This document shows, one piece after another, positions 58,227-64,000 of a stretch of 64,000 nt of DNA. The translations under genes were made by a program, and so were the position numbers. Source of the stretch: Gnetum montanum (Eukaryota > Streptophyta > Gnetopsida > Gnetales > Gnetaceae). Below the pieces are notes generated by a model that saw nothing but the letters and a program-made list of their open reading frames with translations, had not been told where the DNA came from and did not search any database. The stretch is from assembly GCA_015680685.1 (NCBI GenBank), contig MNCI01008086.1:648142-712141 (forward strand), written 5' to 3'. Numbering within the stretch: the stretch's first letter is position 1; every line of letters starts with the position of its first letter.

Positions 58227-59331
58227 ATATCCCACATGAAGATAAATCTTCTATCTTCAAATTAATGGTTACACTACTTCCATGATGTAGTTTTACGTTG
58301 TTGCCAAAACAAGCTATCATCTACACCTTAGATGTTTACCTAGAGTATTAATTTTGTACACCTCTAAATCTCCTCTTTCAAGAGCCATATGGATGAAATG
58401 GTATTGAATGTCAATATATTTTGTTTTTGAATGAAACATTGCATTCTTTGCTAAATGAATTGCACTTTGATTATTAGAGTGTACAACAAACCTATCTTTA
58501 TCATAAATTGTTCAAACAATCTTTTTAACCAAATCATCTCTTTAGCTACTATCATTAATGTCATATATTCAACTTATGTACTGGATCAAGCAAAAATAGC
58601 TTGTAACTTAGATACCGAACGAATAGCACTACTACCAGTTGTGCAAACATACCCAGTAGTGGATTTTCTGCTTTCATGACAATTAGCAAAATTAGCAATA
58701 AAAAATAAATAATATCCAAAGAAGAACCTCTAAAGAATAAACATTCTCTTTTTATGCCTTTTAAATATTAAAGTGTCCATTTTACTACTTGCTAATGTTC
58801 TCATCCATGATTGTTCATATAACAAGAGACAAATTCCAGTATATAAGCAGTATCAGGTCTAATACAGACTATTGCATACATTAGGCTACCAACAACTTAT
58901 GCATAAGGAACATTTATTATTTTGTTTCTATCAGTTTCATTCTTTGGACAATTGTGTTTAGATAATTTAAAATGTGTTGCTAATGGTGTAGAAACTAACT
59001 TATAATGAATATGACATATATTCACATTAACTTAACTAAAGCATATCTTACTTTCTATCTCTTTGAATAAGCATGTCCAAAATCTTCTTAGTGGGACCCA
59101 AATCTTTAGTAGTAAAACATTTAGACTTATTATCCTTCAAATACTTAATTTCAATATAATCATTGCTAGAAATTAGTATATCATCTACATAAAAAAACAA
59201 TAGTAAAACAACCTTATATAGAGCCTTTAAAATATATACAATGATAATATTTAGATTTGTATAATTTTCATTATGCATAAAATTATCAAACTTCTTATAC
59301 TACTACCTTGATGCCTACTTTAAACCATATA
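58227..59331 (-). pseudogene. CopD RT end and RNase H (degenerate)
   Basis: The minus-strand RT resumes inside the YGLKQASRQW block (YGLK, stop, ASR, stop, YKKFDNFMHNENY), then FYVDDILISSNDYIEIKYL near 59190, active site intact. The connection region and RNase H follow with many stops: GSLMYAIVCIRPDTAYIL near 58880, KSTTGYVCTTGSSAI near 58660, SKTKYIDIQYHFIHMALE near 58410. The frame dies near 58330. The 5' half was removed by the LTR-E2 insertion. Confidence 0.8.
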
Positions 59332-59542
59332 TGTAACAATGTTGCCCTGACATTGTCTAGCACCCCAAGAAATTTCCTTAGATCTAATGGATCTAGGGTG
59401 GAAGACCTAGGGAATATGCCTCTAAACAAGTAAGCAGCCTGTAAAAGGAAGCATGTGGTGCAATAGTGTCTTAACAAGAGAGAATACACTTCAAAGAAAA
59501 CCTTTAAACCTCAAACAAGGACTTAGCAAACAAATACACAAG
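59332..59542 (-). repeat. LTR-E2 fragment inserted in the CopD RT
   Basis: Starts (plus strand) TGTAACAATGTTGCCC and is related to LTR-E1 at 1028-1549. It is cut at 59542 by GypA3, and its other part lies beyond the window. The junction with CopD is within the codons for YGLK. Confidence 0.7.
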
Positions 59543-60334
59543 TGATGAGTGGTGAGGTACCCCTACACTCAACCATACGAATACGAGTGTTTCATTCACG
59601 ATCCAATTGAACTCTGCAAATGGACTAGTTGTGGTATTAAGATAGTTATCCTTAGATCACAATTTGTTGTCTTCCCATCTAGACTAGTGTTAACTTTGTC
59701 ACGTATGGTTTAGTCTAGAATGAGGTGTATGATGTGTTCCTATACTAATGTTACTCCTGGGTGTAATGGAAAATGATATTAACTAAGCTAAGGGAGAGAG
59801 GGTGAGAGAGAATCTAAGCTAGCCTAAGTGTGATGAGCATCTATTCCTCAATCATCCATACACATCTTCGACCTCATGGATGACTACCATTGGGATTAGC
59901 AAGTGTAGATCCTAGGTATGCTACTGGGTTACCAAGTAGTCACAGTTAAATGCTTGTAATCAAGTTGTACTCATTCCACGTTTAACAGGGGTTTAGGGTG
60001 AAGAGATATTAACTAAGAAAGCGATAAATAATAACTAAATAAATAATTAAACTAAGTGAATGTTGTAATGATGAAGTAATCTAGATCTTTATTTCTAGTC
60101 ATGTGTGTGTCCAAGTACATCACACTCAAATAAGGATGTCATACAATTACAATCACCACATTGTGAGCATGCACTGGGGGGAAAGGGTTAAGAGAAGAAC
60201 TACTTAAAACTAAACACTTAAAGCTAAGAACTAAAAACTAAGAACTTAAAACTACCTACAAGATCTATCTACCTCTTATTTATAGATGAGGAGACAGGCT
60301 ATGATATCATGGCCAATGAAATGATAACTCATCA
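59543..60334 (-). repeat. GypA3 3' LTR
   Basis: 792 bp, begins TGATGAGTGG and ends AACTCATCA (plus strand). Related to the GypA2 LTR (CCCCTACACTCAACCATACG, CTCGTAATCAAGT-like words), but shorter, with only one ATGATATCAT palindrome. TATA region CTATAAATAAGAGG on the minus strand near 60285. Confidence 0.85.
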
Positions 60335-60350
60335 TACCCCCACAACTGAA
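60335..60350 (-). other. GypA3 polypurine tract
   Basis: The minus strand reads TTCAGTTGTGGGGGTA directly before the LTR, nearly the same as in GypA2. Confidence 0.75.
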
Positions 60351-60525
60351 TGAAAACTCATCCTCGAGTTATAGTGAGAACAAGCCTCATTGATTACATA
60401 GTGGATAGGTATGGGATTATTGAATGGTGAGAATGGGTGCATGCCGCAGTGTGGAATTAGAAAAAAATTGAGACGCAACACAAAGAACGCTAAAGAAAAT
60501 CCTACAGCTACAAAATTGATGGAAC
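60351..60525 (-). other. GypA3 3' untranslated region
   Basis: Non-coding and related to 25795-25870 of GypA2. No gene. Confidence 0.6.
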
Positions 60526-63306
60526 TCATGTAGTTCTTGGTGGCGGTGTCTCCTCCATGGGTGCCTTTCCCTTGTCTTGTGCTCCAGGTCTTGGAAATTG
60601 ATGGCATTGGAGTATGGCCTTGAGTTTCTCCTCTTCAGTTCGGGGGTCTTGCACCATCCATGCTAATGTTCTGATGTTTGATGGAGTCGGCACCTCCCAT
60701 GGGTAGGGTAGCTACAAAAACATTTGATTTTCCTTGACATACCAAGCCACAAACACACAATGTTCCTCCTTGTAGGCTTTGGCTTTGTCTATGTATTCTT
60801 GGAAATTTGTAAGCCATCAAGCCAAATCTATTGCGACACTTTTTTATCCTTGGTAGCTTGCTTTAACCACCTCAAGTTCAAAATTTGCAATCTCCATTTT
60901 TTGCAATATCTTCTTGCATTCTGCAAATTCTGTTTCATATTTGCTGTAGGTGGTAGCTACCTGTTGCTCGAGCCCTGTTCTCGGGCACTCTACTATTAAC
61001 ATGACAAGGTTGTCATACCACAGGTTTTCCAACTCCATGTATTCTGTAAGATCTTGGATCTGCAAGTCCTAGTTCTTAACTTCTGCCTGGTGGGCTAATG
61101 CATATGTGTCCAGTATGGCCCGCCAGTCAGTATGTTAAGCATTGATAGTGTTGATGTGGGCCTTGGCCATACGAAGTTCCTTCTCAATGATCTATTTGTA
61201 CATCCCCACCTAGTCCTGGAAGTGCTCCTTGAGCTTTTCATTTCGTTTAGCCTCATTTTTCCATGCATTTATTTTGATAGCCATCTTCTGGCGGATGGCG
61301 TGTACCTCCTCCATTGAGAGGGTTCAATTCTTCCTGGCTAAATGGTTCATGTCTTGGTTGACCCAGATGAATTGTTCTCGAAACTGATGGAAAATTTCTT
61401 CGAGGACATTCTTTTGCTTTTCCACAAAGGTCAACTGAAGGTTGTCAGCAACAAGCTGCTTGTTTTCCTCTTGTAAGGCCTTGAGTGCCTTGGTATGCGC
61501 ATGAGTTTGCGCTTGTGTTGTAGAGGCATCCCAAATAGCCTTCTCTTTTTCTTTTGCCACCTTCTTATTCTCTGTTAGTAGTTTGGTCAGTTGCTCAATT
61601 TTGAAACTATCTAGTTGGTCTACGGGAACAAATTACAAAGGGTCCCATTGTGCTTCTTGTAGGGTTACGAGCCTTTCTTGCAATTTTTGCACCTCTGCTT
61701 TAGCTTGCTCAGCCCTCATCTCTATCAAGACCAACTTTCCCTTGGTGGAAATGAGGTCTGATTGAATTTTCGTCACATCCTGAGGGATGTCAAATAGGGA
61801 CATCATAACTTGTCCTATTTGTAGTAATCAATCAAGTACATCCTCATGTTCTGCAGGATTCATTGAGGTTCTGGCCAAATTTTGAGCATCTCGTGCTCCT
61901 ATGAGATCTGCCGGTGGCACAATAGGTACATTGAATGATTCTTTAATGTGATTTGTGACCACATCTACAACTTCTATTGCATCCTGGTGTTGCATGACCA
62001 CCACTGTGGCTCCTTCACTAGTTTCTAATTGCACTTGGAAAGATGCAGCATTCCCCAAGATCTGTTGTGACCTCTCCCCTCCTCCTATATAGATGGACAC
62101 TTCACCCCTTGCATGATCCAAAGAAACTGTGGGTTGTATGGCATCATCAATGGCGTGGAAGAGATTTGCATCATCATGACTTCCCCAACTGACCGTCTCA
62201 GCAATGGCCTTGAGATGGCTCATCGACGGTCTGTAATCTTACAGCAGCGGTGGTTGATCTTGGCCTGTGTTGGGCCCTGCTTCTTGTTGTTGGCTAGGTC
62301 CTGTACTTGGAAGTTGGTTGGGTCCTGCAAGTTGAGTCGCAAATGGACCTATTGTATGTTCTTTTTCTTGTTTCGGCCCCAGGGTCTCACCAGTGATTTT
62401 CTATGTGGCCGGTAGTTTTAACAATTCAACATATGAAGCATTTTTGGCTTTTCAGAGAACATTGGTGTATCCTCTGATACCAGCATGTCGACATAGCTTC
62501 CTGATAAGACAAGGGAAGGGCAATGCCATCTTCCTTATCGTCCATTCTTCGAACTACCTCAGGATCTCGGTAAAGTATAGATAAGGTAGGTTAACATTAA
62601 CCTTTTCCATCAATACTACACATCCCCTAGATGCATATGTTGAAATCCTTTTTAGGCCCTTCATGGGGAAGAGGTGGTACATTCCAATTTTGACATATAT
62701 CCTCTCTTCCATTGTCAACTCTCCAAATGTCTTATCCTTGCCATATGTCCTTTCCAACCAAACCCCTCATGCATCAGGGTCTAAATAGGTAGATAACTGA
62801 GCAATCTTTGGTCCTATATTCGAAAGGTTTAATACCTCCATGATGCCCTGAATAGAGAAGTCGACTGTCACACGACAAATGTTAGCTGTGGTACCTTGTT
62901 CTCTATTGTGCCAAAATTGGTACGTTTTCCCTAGGTACTGGGCACCGCTTTCAGAGAGGATAGGCCATAAGGAAGACCCTTTGAGGTGGTCCCTAATAGC
63001 CTCAAGAGAAAATTTTGCAAATTGTTAAAAATTTAATTTCACAATCACCACAGTGAATGTGGACCTTTCATGGATAGCCTAAACACAATCCTGGGACAAT
63101 GTAAGATGTTGTTCCTATTCAAGCACTGCAGCATCTCTTCCTTTTGTTTGCCTTGATTGTACAGTAGCAGGGTCTTCTTGGTGAATGCTAAATGATTTTT
63201 CCTCTTACTCTACATGTTTTTTGGTAGGGACTTGTCCTTCACCTCTCCTAGGTCATTTACTCCCACCTTGAGAAGGACCTTCCTGTTGTCCATGTTTCGA
63301 GGCCAT
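60526..63306 (-). pseudogene. GypA3 ORF3, post-pol accessory frame with coiled coil
   Basis: ATG at 63304-63306 to TGA at 60526-60528 spans exactly 927 codons, with about a dozen stops but long open parts. Order: basic Gln/Gly/Lys start; globular part (LWPILSESGAQYLGKTYQFW, FSIQGIMEVLNLSNIGPK, FGELTMEERIYVKIGMYHLF); acidic linker (62223-61828); coiled coil (KALKALQEENKQLVADNLQL and around, 61700-61200); conserved block EYMELENLWYDNLVML; C-terminal LAWMVQDPRTEEEKLKAIL. No signal peptide or transmembrane helix is evident. The homologue in GypA1 shares all blocks. The position matches the extra frame of Athila elements. Role unknown, perhaps structural or scaffold. Confidence 0.78.
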
Positions 63307-63790
63307 CTGCAATCACACGGGACCAATCATTAGTAAGGTTATTTTTGATGTTAAGTTATACCTTACTGCTTGCCTTAATTAATTTATTTTATCTTTGTGT
63401 GATGTTTCCTGAAAGATTATAATAGTGAGTCCTTTTTACTTAGGTGGTTTCCAAATTAGTTTCCCTGTATAACTAAGCGGATGAAATTATTTTTGGCACA
63501 TTTATCTTTAATGTTATAACTAATTACCCTTGATAATATCCTTCGGGTGATGATAAATTCCAAAACCATTATGCATTATTCAGGATATTACATTCCCCCA
63601 TGATTGAGTTGAACACTCCAAGTTCAAGTAGGTTCAGAAAAAATGAAAATCAGAGGCCCAACAAGCTAGATATAGGTATGAAAGCAAGCGATGTGGAATC
63701 GCAAGTCATAGAGAGAAATTGGAAAAACTCCCCCACATGAATAATTGAAAATGATGGTAAGTGGTGTTTGGGGGGGGGGGGCGGGTTCAT
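63307..63790 (-). other. GypA3 ORF3 leader
   Basis: The minus strand reads from the TATA box to the ORF3 ATG. It contains TTCATGTGGGGGAGTTTTT, alignable to ATGAGGGGAGTTTTT in GypA1 (12102-12116), an ATCATGGGGGAATGT motif, and directly before the ATG GATTGCAG with a TACTAAT about 22 bases upstream, which looks like a 3' splice site. Confidence 0.45.
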
Positions 63791-63791
63791 G

Positions 63792-63860
63792 TATTTATAG
63801 GGTTTATGCAATGCAATATCGTGTACATGATATCACGTACGCAATAGCGCAGCCTATCAA
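63792..63860 (-). promoter_or_regulatory. Internal U3-like promoter module upstream of ORF3 (GypA3)
   Basis: The minus strand reads GCGCTATTGCGTACGTGATA, then CATGTACACGATATTGC and CCCTATAAATACATG. The LTR U3 of GypA2 has the same order of GATATC palindromes then CTATAAATAAG. The module is about 490 bp upstream of the ORF3 ATG, as in GypA1. A G run (63768-63780) lies just after the TATA box. Confidence 0.55.
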
Positions 63861-64000
63861 TATTCAGGCCCAAGAGAAAATACCGAATTTTGAAGGTTTT
63901 TCTAAAATTACCAATGTAAATGGAGGACATGTGGGTAAGTGTTAAAGGGTTCTAGGGTAATTTAGTTATTTTTGAAGGCACAAATAATAATGTGTGGGTG
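63861..64000 (-). other. GypA3 post-pol spacer, window end
   Basis: Non-coding AT-rich sequence upstream of the promoter-like module on the minus strand. The element continues beyond the window. Confidence 0.55.

Larger units (their letters stand above)
59543..64000 (-). mobile_element. GypA3: third GypA-family element, 3' part
   Basis: A minus-strand element running off the window. Seen here are the 3' LTR (59543-60334), PPT, ORF3 and an internal promoter-like module. The LTR terminus TGATGAGTGGTGAGGTACC is nearly that of GypA2. Gag and pol should lie beyond 64000. The left target flank is ACAAG. Confidence 0.85.

Noticed and set aside
62113-62415. 100-codon plus-strand frame
   Set aside because: Antisense to the GypA3 ORF3 blocks, which have independent support from GypA1.

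Overview
This is a nuclear window from a seed plant with a large, retrotransposon-packed genome. Nearly all recognisable protein similarity is to plant Ty1/copia and Ty3/gypsy polyproteins. The elements are old (many in-frame stops), deeply nested and rich in AT. I think a gymnosperm is plausible, but the sequence does not prove it. No rRNA, tRNA, CRISPR, operon or bacterial feature was seen. Two long N gaps (40207-41066 and 52319-53083) and two single Ns mark a draft assembly.

Layout: 1-2466 holds a minus-strand copia-type LTR (LTR-E1) and its flanks. 2467-33853 is one composite. An outer copia element (CopA) was split by a 13.2 kb Athila-like gypsy element (GypA1, 3245-16451, target duplication CTAAC). 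A second copia element (CopB, 20265-33617) sits in the CopA 3' LTR. A third element, non-autonomous and gag-protease-only (GypA2, 24837-32284, target duplication TATGG), sits in the CopB pol. 33854-42458 is mostly non-coding, with diverged local duplications and two stretches that keep CpG. 42459-47159 is a compact minus-strand copia element (CopC). 47160-48780 holds SINE-like repeats. 48781-49449 is the only convincing host gene remnant, a steroid 5-alpha-reductase family exon with a premature stop. 49484-57658 is a degenerate Tat-like gypsy element (TatG) with a solo LTR of the GypA family inside it, largely hidden by an N gap. 57659-59331 is a minus-strand copia 3' end (CopD). Its reverse transcriptase is cut by LTR-E2, which is in turn cut by a third GypA element (GypA3, 59543 to the window end).

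The most interesting system is the GypA family. GypA1 encodes gag, protease, RT, RNase H and integrase, followed by about 2 kb of spacer and a further 2.8 kb same-strand reading frame (ORF3). GypA3 carries a homologous ORF3 of about 927 codons with a long coiled-coil middle. In both copies the sequence upstream of ORF3 holds a module that resembles the U3 promoter of the LTR: palindromic or inverted motifs, then a TATA box. This suggests a separate internal promoter for ORF3. GypA2 has lost pol and ORF3 but keeps gag-protease, LTRs, PBS and PPT, so it looks like a parasite of the full-length family. The LTRs of GypA2 and the solo LTR carry a variable array of self-complementary GCGATATCGC units in U3.
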